Assembly: GCA_050084985.1 (NCBI GenBank)
Contig: JBITNC010000001.1
Coordinates: forward strand, 37,944,001 to 38,008,000
Source: Nageia nagi
Taxonomy: Eukaryota > Pinophyta
Length of the DNA stretch: 64,000 nt
Direction: 5' to 3'
The position numbers and the translations under genes were made by a program. This document shows, piece by piece, positions 34,570 to 46,890 of this stretch. Below the pieces are notes generated by a model. The model ran no database searches. It was not told where the DNA came from and saw only the letters and a program-made list of their open reading frames with translations. Each line of letters opens with the position of its first letter. Within the stretch, counting starts at the first letter, position 1.

Positions 34570-36420
34570 CTTATCACCATCCATTGCCCAATCCCAGGAA
34601 AAAAAAAATCGATAGACTTGGGTATGTAAAGCCAAAAATGAAAACCCAGGAAATTGTTTGAAGAAAATCATAGTCTCTGCACATTTTGGTAACGAGGAAT
34701 TTTTTAATGCCAGCTTAGCATTTGTTGAAGTTTTTTTCTCTACAATTTTGGTTTGACAATTTGTTTCACTGCAATTCATTTAGAATTTGGTCACTTATGT
34801 GACTCTAAGCACACCTTGAACTTGCATCAAGTACTACAGTGGGCCCCTACAATGATGGAATTAACAACTTTTGTAACGACTCCAATATTCTTATGACAAT
34901 AAGTTATTTGCAAATATTAATATATGTGTTCTTCTTGGTTGAAATATATGATCGACCTGTCACATTGATGAAATTAAAACTCTTATCACTTTCACCAACC
35001 AAAGCTTCTATTTGAAGGTTGGATGGCTGCATTTTGAAATGGGGAATCCACTTTGACCCACTGGGCCTTCGTGCTTGAATCATTCAGTGCTGCTTTTTCA
35101 GACTACTCATAAAATTCCAATATGGTGTATAGATATAGGCTCATCTGTCCCAAAATTCATTGCAATCACGGAGGAATGGTCACTTTTCATTTAAGAATCA
35201 TGTGCATCAAAGTCAAAGCTCAAGATGAAACATGATATCGATTTGCAAACGCTTTAATTTGTTATAATATACAATATAAAAATATTATATATGTACTTGT
35301 AGATTTAAAAATAAAATATTAATTATATATTTACTCAATAAATCATTGCACATTAGTTTCAAATATGAGAAAGGATTTCAAGGTATGATTCACACTCAGC
35401 CATATTTCCATTGAAGTGGGAGAGTTTCAAATCTGAGATCTGATTTCTACTAGAAAGGTTTAAACACCCACTTGACTTCCAACTCTATTAACATGATTTG
35501 ATGGATTAATTATTGTTAATCTTTCATTGAATTAAACTTAGAATGTGATAAAGCTTTCTTTTGATTGATTGAATAATAAAATATAATTAATGGTTTGAAG
35601 ATATATCCTTTCAAATTTATGATTGCATTTGATTATTGATCTTTCATATCAAATATTTAGATTTGTAAATATTATTCATTTTTATATTTTATTATGAGTT
35701 GATGGTATTTGTGAATTAAGATACTATTATTGTTTATGTAATTTGCTTAGTTGTATACAAGCATAAATTTAATATACTCTAATAAATTTAATATAAATTT
35801 TTTAAAAATAGGTTTTATTTAAAAAAAATGGTTTAATTTAGTTTTTGTGTTTAATTTTTTTTACATAATTAGATATTAGTTTTTTCTTTTATTATTCTAG
35901 TAATATTACATTTTTTTATTTTTATGTAGTGATCATCATGCAGCCTCCTCGAAAGAGAAGGATAAAGGAAATTTCAAATAATACGTTTGAAGAGGATAAG
36001 AAAGCAATGGTAAGTACCAATATGTATTAATGCAATATTGATATATTTTGTTTCATATAATTTAATAAATTTAATACCCTTTAAAAAAAATTACAGATGA
36101 AGGAAATGAAAGAAATATTGAAAATATGCAAAAGAATCTTATGAGCAAAGAAATGAAGAATATCCTAACAATTAGGTATGCCACCTTTTCGCTTTAGTTA
36201 CCATTTTGCCCTTTTCTTTTTTGCCATTTGTTTTTTTTCTTATTTGATCAATTCCTAGCCTATAGGCTTGAGCATTTGGCTGCACTTTAGGTTTCAGATG
36301 AGGAAACACTATAGTCACATTGATATGAGACTGTAAATGGTGACTCATCCAATGGCATGGAGATGTCTCCTCTTGCAAGAAGCTAAAGGAGATTTTGTCC
36401 CATCACTAAAGGCTAAACTT
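34570..36420. other. Intergenic DNA downstream of copy 2
   Basis: No gene is supported. The 3' flank of copy 2 is AT-rich. A short frame at 35939-36010 (MQPPRKRRIKEISNNTFEED) ends at a GTAAGT donor-like site but cannot be linked to any recognisable protein. Confidence 0.5.
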
Positions 36421-36491
36421 CGAAGGATGATAGCCCGAGCTTGAAAATTTTATCAATTTAGTCACAAACCCAAACTACTGATAGGGGGCGA

Positions 36492-37110
36492 TTGTGTTTA
36501 GTAGGGAAACTTCAAGGTTCATACCAAAATATTGATGATGTTAGAAGATGGGCAAATCATAAATGGAAAATTAGAGGTAGTATGGATGTAATTGCCATGT
36601 CAAAGGATTATATGTTGTTTATTTTAGGATGCGAAGAAGATCGAGATCATATCCTGAGAACTCCATGGTTTTTCGGAAGATGGGGACTCATTTTAGAGAA
36701 ATGGTGATTGAGATTCAATCCTGCTTAAGCCCAAATTTTGCATGCTCTCATATGGGTTACTTTGCCAAGTTTGCCTTTTAACCTATGGCATCATAAGGTC
36801 TTTGAAGGGATTGGCAATTCATTTAGAAAATTTGTTATGGTTGATGAAGTGAAAAAAGTAAGAACTCGAATGGTTGTAGTTAGATTTTGTGTTATGGTGG
36901 ATTTTAGAGTAAAATTATCGAAGATAATAATACTAGAATCATAGCTAGGTGAATGGATTCATGAGCTAAAATTTGAATTAAATAGCTACCTATGCCCCAT
37001 TTATAATCAAGTTGGACATGTTATTTGGTCATGCCATACCAAATTTATGAAGGAACATAAGGAATGGAGATCGAAGCAAGTTACAGAGAAGAAGACAGGT
37101 GATGCAGAAG
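36492..37110 (+). pseudogene. Decayed LINE ORF1 (DUF4283-type RNA-binding protein)
   Basis: 36492-36707 reads KLQGSYQNIDDVRRWANHKW and FILGCEEDRDHILRTPWFFG, typical of DUF4283 in plant LINE ORF1. 36738-36944 continues ALIWVTLPSLPFNLWHHKVF with FRKFVMVDE, the usual partner segment. Around 36960-37040 the frame reads YLCPIYNQVGHVIWSCHTK, a slightly altered CCHC knuckle. One stop and a frame change separate the two open parts. Confidence 0.8.
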
Positions 37111-37164
37111 AAGGTGAAATCCAATCAAAGTTATAGGATCAAGTGCAAGTGATGAGGATACTTA

Positions 37165-37835
37165 TAAAGATGATTGAAAGCAATATGAAGGGTTTAATAG
37201 ATTTAGTAGAGATGGTGTTACAAAACACCGTTTTTGGTCGAATAGAATTATATTGCATATTTTGGTTTCTCTCTCTTGATATTTATCGATATCATTTATG
37301 TTGCCTTTGATATTCTTTTATAGCAATGTTTTGATCCCCTTTTATTCTTAGGATCATTTCCTTTTACATTATTTAAGTTATCTCTCTCTTTGATGCCTTT
37401 TACATTATTTAAGGTATCTCTCTTTGATCCTTTTACATTATTTAAGGTATCTCTCTCTTATCCCCTTTGATTCTTGGGATCATTGCCTTTTACATTATTT
37501 AAGGTATAAATGATTCTTGGGATCATTGCCTTTTACATTATTTAAGGTATAAAAGAGAGAGATACCTTAAATAATGTAAAAGGCAATGATCCCAAGAATC
37601 AAAGGGGATCCAAATAGAGAGATACCTTAAATAATGTAAAAGGAAATGATCCCATAAATCAAAGGTGTTCAAAATATTGTTATTAAACAATATCAAAGGC
37701 AACATAAATGATATTGATAAATATCAAGAGAGAGAAACCAAAACATGCAATATCATTCTATCTGACCAAAAATGGTGTTTTGTAACACCATCTTTGCATA
37801 GATCTGTTAAACCTTTTGTATTGCTTTCTTATATC
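37165..37835. repeat. Long foldback (inverted repeat) with internal short repeats
   Basis: The arms are complementary over roughly 270-330 bp around a centre near 37555. Examples: GATGGTGTTACAAAACACC at 37211 against its complement ending 37793, and CTCTCTTGATATTTATC at 37274 against its complement near 37710. Outer similarity extends to GAAAGCAATA (37177) and TATTGCTTTC (about 37822). Inside the arms, a segment with TTTTACATTATTTAAGGTAT recurs at least five times, so the two arms are unequal. The transcript would form a very long hairpin. No target duplication was found. Confidence 0.85.
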
Positions 37836-38900
37836 TTTATTTATATTATCCCAAAAGTAAATGATGTAAAGGACTTCAAGAACTTCTATCTAATTAACTT
37901 TTGTAATGTGATATTTAAGATCATTACAAAAACCTTTGCAAATAGATTGAAATCAATATTGCATCATATTATTTCTCCCAAACAAGGGGGATTTATACAA
38001 GGACAATAAATTATTGATGGGATAGTCCAAATCCATGAAGTGCTCCACTCTACCCAAATAAGACAAAAAGGGACTTTTTTTATGAAATTGGACATGCAAA
38101 AGGCACACGATAAGGTGAATTGGGCCTTTTTGAATAAAGTATATGAAAAATTAATTTTTCCAGTATCTGGAGATCCTATATTATGCAATGCATTTTTATG
38201 GCCTCCTTTATCCTAATTAATGGGTAATCTACAGGATTATTCTTCTCCTAATGTGAACTATGTCACGGTGACCTGATTTCCTTATACCTTTTTATCATAA
38301 TGGTTGAAGCCCTTAGTAGGAGAGTGAAGCATGAAAGGGTTATGGGTATAATCAAAGGAATAACCGCATCGCAAGATCCCATTACTATCACTCACATCCA
38401 ATTTATGAATGACACAATCATTATGAAGATGGCTTATGTTGATGAGATAATGAGTGCTTTTAGAATCTTAAAGCTTTACGAAGGGGCCTCCCAATAGAAA
38501 ATCAACTTTGATAAAAGTAAACTTTTTTTCACCCATACTTCGGCTACTAGATAATGAAAAATCATAGACATATTCTCGTGTCAGATAAATGTTTTCCCTA
38601 GCATTTATCTTGGAATGCAATTATTCTTTGGTCCATCAAAAGAAGCATTATGGATGAGCCTACTAGAGTGTTTTCAAAAGAAACTAGCAGAATGGAAAGG
38701 GATAACCCTAAGTTTGGCCAGAAAATGCTTATTGGTAAAGATTGTATTGCAAAGTATCCCAATCTATTATTCCTCTATCTTTTACCTTCCCATTGGATTA
38801 TGTGACAAGATTTATCCAATATGCAATAAATTTATGTGGACTAAGATGGAAGAAAAATGAAGAATAACCTTGGTTAGTTAGGAAAAGTTTATAAACCCAA
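37800..38900 (+). pseudogene. Decayed LINE reverse transcriptase
   Basis: From 37840 the frame reads IIPKVNDVKDFKNFYLINFC, then FKIITKTFANRLKSILHHI and SPKQGGFIQGQ, the standard RT0-RT3 region of plant LINEs. It continues FFMKLDMQKAHDKVNWAFL near 38080 (LDMxKAYDxVxW). The active-site motif (usually YADD) is replaced: 38400 reads IQFMNDTIIM where FADDT is expected. Later fragments (38615-38860) carry WKGITLSLARKCLLVKIVLQ, the thumb region. Several frameshifts. Confidence 0.8.
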
Positions 38901-39252
38901 AAATGATGGTGGTCTAGGACTGAGAAGCATTAATTGCTTCAGCCTAGCTCTTAGAGGGAAGTTGGCATGGAAACTAAGCATTGGTGAGGATAGAGAATGG
39001 ATCTAAATTTGCCAAGCCAAATACTTGGAGCCTAGAGCAAACTTCCTAAAAGCCGATCTTTCTTCTAGAGGTTCATCTTTTTGGAAAGGTTTGATGAAAT
39101 CTTTCCCTATGCTCTTGAACAATACAACATAGAGGTTAGGAAATGGCAAGGAAATTAAGTTTTGGGAAGATGAGTGTATTGGTGGCCAATCGCTTAACCA
39201 GACAGTTGAATGGAAGGATTTGGCTAAGTGGGGGAGAAACTTTATTGGCTAA

Positions 39253-39629
39253 ATGGTGCAATATTATGTGTGGGAAAGTGATGGAAGGAAGTCATGGAAA
39301 AAGCTCCAACCCTTGTCACTGACTTTAATGGAGGTAGCAGAAACTTTTAATAAGAAATTGGAAGCAATTCCCCCTCCGCATGATGATGAGGCATCAAATA
39401 TCCCATCTAGAATTGAGCAAATGAGGGGACATATACTATGAAATCGGGATATCTCTTGCTTGAAATGTTTGCTAACAATTTATTCCCAATGAAGGAAGTT
39501 TGGATTAAAGGAGTTACCCCCAAAGTTGGTCATTTTCTATGGTTGTCTTTCCAAAAAAGAATTCTCACCATTGATAATTTAAAGAAAAAAAAGCATGATC
39601 CTTACCAACATATGCTCGCTCTTTTGTAA
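39253..39629 (+). pseudogene. LINE C-terminal zf-RVT-like fragment
   Basis: Two open parts. The second (39438-39629) reads MKSGYLLLEMFANNLFPMKE and VWIKGVTPKVGHFLWLSFQK, matching the C-terminal zf-RVT region of plant LINE ORF2 (PxKVxxFxWxxxxxRxLTxDNL). It is followed by HMLALL, and in another frame by CSLC-KEEE, the usual cysteine pair. Confidence 0.75.
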
Positions 39630-39640
39630 GGAGGAGGAAA

Positions 39641-41860
39641 TAGTAGATCATCCATATGTAGAGTGTTCTTATACCCGAGAAGTATAACATGAAATCTTGG
39701 GTGATATCAAACATGATCTAGAAGTTATGAAAATGGATTTAACGATCTTGATCACAACTTTACAAGGCAGAAAATGATACTCCAATTCGAATCTATTTTC
39801 GCAAGTTATGAAATTAAATCTAATGCCTTTAACAAATTAATTTAATGACCTGAAAAGTTAAAATATTAATATAATTTTAAAAATTAGAAAAATATATATT
39901 TTCCTGATTTTTTTTAAAATTATAGGGGTGGCCAAAAAATTAAATTAAAACCTGCAAATTTTGCCCAAGCGTCCGATTTTAAGCCAGATTTTGGAGAGTG
40001 CGATGTGTTGAGTGACGTCGAGGGACAGCAAGTCTACGCACTGATGGGATTTGGATGTAGAAGAATTGAGGCTTCCAAATCCGGGTTCACGAGGAGGAGA
40101 GGTCTGCACACCGGAGCCCAAATGCGAGGAGTAGAGGTCTACACAGCCCGAGCCCAAATGTGAGGAGGAGAGGTCTGCACAGTTGGAGCTCAAATATGAG
40201 GAGGAGATCCAAGAGAAAACGTCAGGAATGGCAAGTAATATGCGCATCTGCGAGGGGCACGCACAGGTTTGAGTTGTGAGAGGGTGCCAAGAGAATCTAA
40301 CAGAAGAGTTATGTGGAGGGCGCTCTGCAAAGAACAAGATAGGAGGGGGTCGAAGCGCCAGTGAAGATACCAAACGGAGGTCAATTTGGTAAAAAATTAC
40401 TTGCAGATCTGTGTCCTTGCAGATCATGCACACGGAACACGCCTAGATCAGGATGAAGAATTCACGCCAGGAGTGCATAAAGGATACATGATCAGTGAGG
40501 AGGTGGATACTAGCACTAAAAAGAACATCACGAGTCGGATGGGGCGCAAGCTATGAAGGAGCAGTGGCGTTGAAGATAGATCTGGGATCTTACGGATGTA
40601 TGAGGTAGCTAGAGCACGGAGAAGGAGCCGAGGGGAAACTTGTTGTGAACAGCCTGACGTTTGTAACAAAGGAAGCAACCTCAAGGAGAACACTACACCA
40701 TGAGACGGGAGACAGAAGTCACCAACAAAGAAGATATACCATGGGCTCCGGTTGTAGAGACGCAACCAAAGAGCCACACCAGCTGCTAAAGAGTCATGAA
40801 TACTGCAAGGAATCCTTTATAGATATGCATAGGCTGAGATAAAAACCCATTAAGAATCAGAAAAAGAGCTTCAAGAGTTGTAAGTTGAATACATGCAAGA
40901 TTTCTAAAACAGCTTCGAAACCATGAAAAGATTTGCAAGGAAAGTAAATTAAGCTCAAGAACATAGAAAATGCACAACACCAAAAATCTTGAAGAAGCTC
41001 AATCAAAATTGATCAAATTGAAAATGAGAATGGAGCCCAAATAAATATGGAAAAATACAAGCTAGAGTACAAAAGCATGCCAACCATACATGAATGGAAA
41101 AATCTACAAAGTGACAAAAATGTGGTTATCATAACAAACTAGCTAGAAATAATAAGACATAGGAAAATAATTAAATACTCCTAAGTGAACTTAATTCTCT
41201 AACAACTACGATGATGGTAAAAGTTGATATTTAGAAAATATATGTTTATATATTGATTTACAATATATTAATTTACTAATATTTTTAAATATTATTCAAG
41301 TTTTTTTTTACAATTACTTCAAGGACTTAACAATGATGAAGTTTGGTCCAACATTGGATATAGAATGGAAAAAACAAAATCCCATGGATATGTATATTTT
41401 TGATAGATTACCATTAATATTATTTTGTAATTCATTTTTTCAATTTGAAAAAAAAAACCAACTAATTTCTTATAAAAAGATTTTGGTGAGGGGTGGAGTT
41501 CAAAAAAAGCACTCCAAAAGGCAAGTCAAAATTTGAATTGGATTTAAAGGGATAAATTGAAAAGAAGAATAAAGGGACTTCCATAATCTAAGCATACTAC
41601 CAACAGAAAACCATCAGCATTCAATAAAAAGATATCAAAGATTATGGTAAAGAAGGTGAATGATGAGGAAGGGCATTGCATGTCAAATTCTGAACCTTCA
41701 AACAGGAAAAAGTTGCACTTGCATGATTTTTCAAATTGAGTTCTCTTGGCATGCATTAGATAGGTAGCGTAGGAAAGCATGGGATCGAAACCAAGTTTGT
41801 GAGTATATTCAGTGAATTATTTTATATTTTAAAATAAATAATTAAATTTTTATAATATTG
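39641..41860. other. Unresolved block, GC-richer between 39950 and 40850
   Basis: 39950-40850 is clearly richer in G and C than its surroundings. It contains a 162-codon open frame on the minus strand (40433-39945) and a 109-codon one (40777-40448), both of biased composition and without a recognisable domain. It could be the LTR or leader of an unidentified element; I cannot find a second copy or terminal signals. 40860-41860 is ordinary AT-rich DNA. Confidence 0.45.
40094..40206. repeat. 35-bp tandem repeat, about 3.3 copies
   Basis: Units carry GAGGAGGAGAGGTCTGCACA and GGAGCCCAAATG, with a few substitutions per unit. On the minus strand they produce the repetitive part of the 162-codon frame (SSSHLGSG). 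Confidence 0.85.
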
Positions 41861-42099
41861 CACTACTGCACATAAACCAATTTTATGTCATACCGTGTGT
41901 CAAGCTATAATATTATTTAAAAAAAATCATAAAAATATGACGTATAAATTGATGCTAAGGATATTATCAAATAAAACATCATTTTTTGCATCAATTATAA
42001 CATTTATCATTGCATCATGTATTGACATTTTGAGCATCAAATAATTGATGTTATAAACATCTTGATATTCATCAAATATATATTTACATTATACTAGAC

Positions 42100-42830
42100 A
42101 TATAAAGCATCATTTATAGCATCAAAATGATCCAGTTTATGCTTTGAGGATAGAGGGGAAAGGTGGATTGATCTAGTTAGACTACTACTACTATTTTTTA
42201 CATTTAACGAAATAGTGTCAATGCCTTTCGATGAAAGTTATATCTTTGGTAACTTGAAATTATCATATTGCATGGGAAGATGTCTTGTTTGCATCATGCA
42301 TCTTGTCAAACATTTTGTGTGCCTTCTCTATGCTTCCATATTTTTCATACATATCTACCAGGGCACTCACAACCATAACATCCAATAGAAATTTGCTTTT
42401 AAAGAGTCTTTGATATATGTATAAACCCAAGTGCAGAACGATGGAAAAGGTGAATTGATTCGATTGGACTACTGTTGTTATTTGTTGCATTTGGTGAAAT
42501 AGTGTCAATGACTATCAAGGAAAGACATGTCTTTTTTGCAGACCTACATTGCCAATCATACAATCTCATTAATTACCCACCAAAATCATAATCTTCACAT
42601 CAATATAAATATCACTCTTACAAAACTCTATCAATATGGGTAGTTGAAGCATGTAATGCATATTTTGCTTACTATAGAAACACACTACTCTCTATGCTTT
42701 TCAACATATCTTTAGCTTTAGCAAACTTGCATCGCCAATAATGCCCTCATAGAAAGCAAGCTCCTCCATTCACTCATCAATGGAATCAAACCCATCATTC
42801 AAAATTGATCTTCAATCAAGGAAATGCATT
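42100..42830 (-). pseudogene. Captured pentatricopeptide repeat (PPR) gene fragment
   Basis: The minus strand at 42508-42263 reads LFHQMQQITTVVQSNQFTFS, then VMVVSALVDMYEKYGSIEKA and HKMFDKMHDAN, a PLS-type PPR module (usually VSALVDMYAKCGxIExAxxxFDKM). A second, more decayed copy of the LFHQMQQ module lies at 42120-42240. Further PPR-like remnants may extend upstream to about 42830. PPR proteins act on organelle RNA; this piece is too short and mutated to do so. It sits inside the CACTA-like element. Confidence 0.8.
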
Positions 42831-42917
42831 GATAATCAATAGTGGATCATGCCATGATCCATGTGCATGATTTATGTCCTTTTTTTCTAATTTTTTTATT
42901 TGATGTATTTTTTGATA

Positions 42918-43003
42918 TAGTTAATACATCAACCAATACATCAATCAATACATCAATTTATACATTAATCCATACATCAATCCATATGTCAATCAATACA
43001 TCA
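42918..43003. repeat. 12-bp tandem repeat (AATACATCAATC type)
   Basis: About seven imperfect units inside the right subterminal region of the CACTA-like element. Related ATCAAT motifs occur near its left end. Confidence 0.8.
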
Positions 43004-43125
43004 AAAAAATTAGTTGGATATAAATTGACGTAAACATGCCAAATGATAATGTGTCTTGCATCATGGCATCAAAATGCAATTATCTGATGTATGGTATGAT
43101 GCAAAATTTCTAAATTGTAGTAGTG

Positions 43126-43428
43126 TTATTTAAATAAATAATTTTTTTTATAGTTGGCCATTTATCATAGACTTCTAATAGCTAAAGAATTGAAATATGG
43201 CATTAAACATGGTTTTAATATGTTTCAAAATAAAATGGAAGAAACGGTAACTCATTAGTAATAATTATATATGCTTTTAATTAATTTTATTATTAATATG
43301 CTACTTCTTATACAAAAATTTATCTTGCATGTCTTTATCTTTCTCCACATTCTTATTAACTCTCTATTTTTTTATATTCTCTCTCAAGCTGCTGCACACA
43401 AGCCTCATGATCAAGATCTGATGGAAAT
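43126..43428. other. Spacer, nothing recognised
   Basis: AT-rich DNA between the CACTA-like element and the Copia fragment, with no domain or repeat that I can support. Confidence 0.5.
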
Positions 43429-45037
43429 TGAAGTAACATACTAATTTCTTAAATCCAAGATCCCTTGAAAACACTCAACTCCAATTTAACATAAACATAA
43501 ACTTAATGCAAGTAATCTCACAAATTATCACAAGAGAAACAATGTAAAGTGGTTCCTCCCTCCTTGGGAGTACATCCACTAATCCAAGATATTTATTGTT
43601 CAAAATGCACTCTCTCTTATAATCATTCTATTCCTATATCTTTAAACTAATAGCATGACAATGCTTCTACAAAAGTGTGTAATTTATAACAAGCATAACC
43701 TTCTTTTTATAGGCTCAAATCCTACTTTGGTACACCCTTTTACATAAGGAGAATACCATCATCCATAGGATTCACATTAGGTGAGAATGGTAGTTGGAAG
43801 GATTTTACCCATACCTATTTTAAATATGTAGGACAACATGCATATGTTGATTTACCCCTAATATAAAATAGATGGGACTCCACATTTGCGCACATGGATA
43901 ATCCACATAATAAATGGATTATTCCATATCACAAAATATTTTCTTTCTAACTTAGGTATTATATGTGTTCCTATAATTTTTATTTAATCAAAAATAATAC
44001 ACTTAACTTATTTACAATAATGCATTCCAAATTCTAACACTCACCCTTAATGCAATATTAAGGTAGAGATAAGAGAAGAAAGTGTAAGAGAGCTCTCCTC
44101 TATAAGAGATACAATCGAAGTTGAGAACTTGATATCTTGAGAAACAATAAAGATATTAGATTGTGACTCACTACTTTACCATTTGATAAAATGGTTTACA
44201 ATATAATCATTAAATGCAACTCGTTTCACTATATAAAGTAGTCATTCAACATACGTTTACATGGTGAGTCTCCATGAGCTTACCCACCTGAATTAAGTAG
44301 CCTATGTTAAGAAGAAATGTGCATGCTACAAGTACCTCATAAACAAGATCAGTTAGATGCATCATATAAATATTCATATCAATATAAAATAAAATGAATC
44401 AAATAATGCAATTCATAAATTGATCAATGGTGCATTATAAATCATCACGAAGATTCCAAATCACTATTGATATTCACCTATTGTATACAAATATACATTG
44501 ATTATCATCATAAAATAAAGCATAGTAAAATGCACATATGAGTTCCTCACACATGGATAATTGAATAATTCCAAAAGATACATACGAATTCCTCACATAT
44601 GGATAACTGAATAGTGCAAAAAATAAACAGTGCTAGTGATGATCAATCATATGCTCAAAATTTACTAAAATTTCTTCATGCAGAGTGAACTTACTATGAA
44701 GGTATACAACAAAATCAACACTATACAGCCACATAATCCTCCTAGGGATGAAGTTGTCATCATAAATATGAATTCAATCTTCACTCCCCCTCAAGAGAAA
44801 CTTCACCAACCTAATAGAATCCCTAAGCTTACTAAACTGAGTGTTAAGAAGGGGCTTGGTGAATAAATCAACAAAATTTAAGACTGATGGATAATACTGT
44901 AGTTGTAGGATACCATTCAAAACCTTCTCCCTGATAAAATAGGCTTGGATTTCTATGTGCTTTGTTCTTTGATGGAATATAGGGTTTTTTACTCAAGCAA
45001 TGGATGATTGATTATTTAAAGAAATTTGAGTTAGATT
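43429..45037 (-). mobile_element. 3' end of a Copia retrotransposon (RNase H end plus LTR)
   Basis: The minus-strand 3' LTR (44039 to about 43429) starts TGTTAGAATTTGGAATGC and is preceded by a purine-rich tract (AAGGGTGAG). Upstream of it (45020-44660) the minus strand reads NQSSIA-VKNPIFHQRTKHI, then NFVDLFTKPL, the C-terminal RNase H end of Copia pol (usually ADxLTKxL). The element is cut at 45037, exactly where the next LTR begins, so that LTR element inserted into it. The LTR is related to those at 57554 and 63926. Confidence 0.75.
44660..45030 (-). pseudogene. Copia RNase H C-terminal remnant
   Basis: The frame contains HQRTKHIEIQAYFIREKVLN and LNFVDLFTKPL, followed by the usual tail ahead of the 3' LTR. 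In the intact family this domain removes RNA from RNA:DNA hybrids during reverse transcription. One stop near 44990 breaks it, and the rest of pol is missing. Confidence 0.8.
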
Positions 45038-46212
45038 TGTGAACACCCCAAAACCCTAATACCTAAAACATTCAAACCATCTATGAGCACTTCAAAGATT
45101 TTAAGTTATTCAGTTCTAACTTTCTTATGTTGTGATTTGATAATAATGATAAAGGCAAGGTTTAGCAATGGTCCTTAGTCTTCAATGATGTCAATAGTGC
45201 TCAATTATGAAAAGAAAACAACAAAGGTTAAAGGGGACCTTAAATCACAAGTCCTTAGGACCTTTGTGATTTTTCAAAATGAGGTAGAAGCCCAACTCTA
45301 CAAGGTTGTAGATCCCCTAATCCATAGTCAAATGGATATTCACAAAGATATCAATGCCTATAATGCAAATGTATTCTGGACTCATAAAGATCAATGATAA
45401 ATGCTAGGATAAAGACAATTGACAAGTGTAAATGATAAAGCTATGCTAAATATTTGATAAAATGCAATGTATATTTAAAGATCCAATTAAATGACAATGT
45501 ATGATAATTATGATTGCAAATTCAAAGCTAAGAAAAGTAGATCTAAGCTAAGAATGCATGTAAATCAACAAAGATATGCCAACCCTACAGTTTAGACCTT
45601 AAAGGTCAAACTGAAGCCTAAACTCTAGGATGTAATTAACCTAGACAAATGTCTATATGTCACACAAATGCAAATATATATTTAAATGGAGGATAAAAGT
45701 CTTCAATCAACAATGCTTTAATCTTCAAAATATGTAAACAACAATGAAATACACCATTAATTTCTCAAGTAAAACCCCAAATTATCAAAGAGTACCTCAA
45801 TCCATGTAACATGGAGAAGTATGCTCAAGGAGTGGAGAGGAATGCTCTTGATGTGACATATCCTTCATAATTATCTCACAAAACTCAAGTAAGAATGATG
45901 AAAAATGTAGAGGTCACAGAGTTCATGCATGTCAGAGTGTAATATTCGAAGAAGAAGCTCAAAATATGTGCCTTCTAAATTTTATAATGCTTAGTCAAAA
46001 TCATTCAAGTGATTATGATGTCTTTAGGATCGTTTGGGCAATTGGGAACAAAGGCGGTAGCAAAAATAAAAGATCAAAATTGAGTCGATCAGTCTAGTTG
46101 AAGGACCTGCAAAATACACATTAGTTTGATATGATAATATACTATATGATACGTATCAAAATGTTAATTTAACCCTATCAACAAAGCAAAATGCATTTTT
46201 AGGGTGTTCACA
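45038..46212 (-). repeat. 3' LTR of second PMD-carrying element
   Basis: 1175 bp with extended inverted termini: TGTGAACACCC at both ends. A single copy only. It interrupts the Copia RNase H sequence on its left. Confidence 0.7.
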
Positions 46213-46319
46213 GTTGCCCCTTTTTATGTTGAGTTGCTAACATGTGAGAAGCTTAGTACAAAAATATGTAAAATAATAATTGATAATCAATAATGATAAA
46301 TGATAGCAAAATGATCAAG

Positions 46320-46890
46320 ATGAAATTTATTTTTGGTGCATGACAGGCCATTTAAGATCATCCTAATCACTCGACCCTGCTTTGGTTTTGGCACATGACA
46401 AGCCACATTAGATGGGTTTCCTCTCATGCTAATGGACTGTGATAAAAATCAAACATTAAAACCATAAAGATAAAATTTAATCTAACCTAAGCTAAACTAA
46501 TCTAAGTGCTAGAAAGGGTAATGATCTCTGCTTTGCCTTAGTAATCGAAGGGAATGATCTCTATTTTACTCCAACAACTGAAGGGTGTCTAACTCTGCTA
46601 TGCCCCAACAATCAAAGGGAATGATCGTAGGCTCATAGAACTACCAAGCATGGGACTATAACATGCAAAAAAATGATGCTTGTACAAGAATGACTAAGCC
46701 AAACATGATAATGTCTGAGTATGTTTATCATCAATCAATCATGTAGTGCTAAAATGACAACATCAAACATGATGATGTCAAAATGTGTTTATTGCCATTC
46801 CACCATGATGAGTTGCAATGATAATTTCGAACATGATGATGTCAGTATATGATGATTGCCAATCCATCATGTTGAACTAATAATCATCTA
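46320..46890. repeat. Several short tandem repeat families in 3' untranslated region
   Basis: Three kinds are visible: TTGGxGCATGACAxGCCA (twice, near 46333 and 46388); AATGATCTCT/CAAxxGAAGGG units (three, 46510-46630); and an AACATGATGATGTC unit of about 65-70 bp (three copies, 46694-46870). They occupy the same relative position as the arrays of the young element. Confidence 0.75.

Larger units (their letters stand above)
36420..39640 (+). mobile_element. Decayed LINE (non-LTR retrotransposon), plus strand
   Basis: Sequence order matches a plant L1-type LINE: an ORF1 RNA-binding protein (DUF4283 and a knuckle; 36492-37100), then RT (37800-38900), then the C-terminal zf-RVT region (39400-39630). 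The endonuclease domain expected between ORF1 and RT is absent. In its place is a foldback sequence at about 37165-37835. Stops are frequent, and no poly(A) tail or target duplication is clear. Confidence 0.8.
41861..43125. mobile_element. Non-autonomous CACTA-like DNA transposon carrying a PPR fragment
   Basis: The left end is CACTACTGCACATAAACC. The right end reads, on the other strand, CACTACTACAATTTAGA, so both termini are CACTAC and inverted. Subterminal short repeats rich in CATCAAT/ATGATGCAA occur inside both ends, as in CACTA (En/Spm) elements. The flanking triplets are TTG and TTA, close to but not a perfect 3-bp duplication. The 1.27-kb element has no transposase and encloses a pentatricopeptide-repeat gene fragment. 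Confidence 0.7.

Noticed and set aside
35939-36010. Small exon-like frame ending at a GTAAGT site
   Set aside because: The splice site looks good, but no second exon or homologous protein can be supported, and the sequence after the next possible acceptor stops quickly.
39945-40433. 162-codon minus-strand frame as a real gene
   Set aside because: Biased Ser/Leu/Pro composition arises partly from the 35-bp repeat, and no domain, splice context or conserved start is visible.
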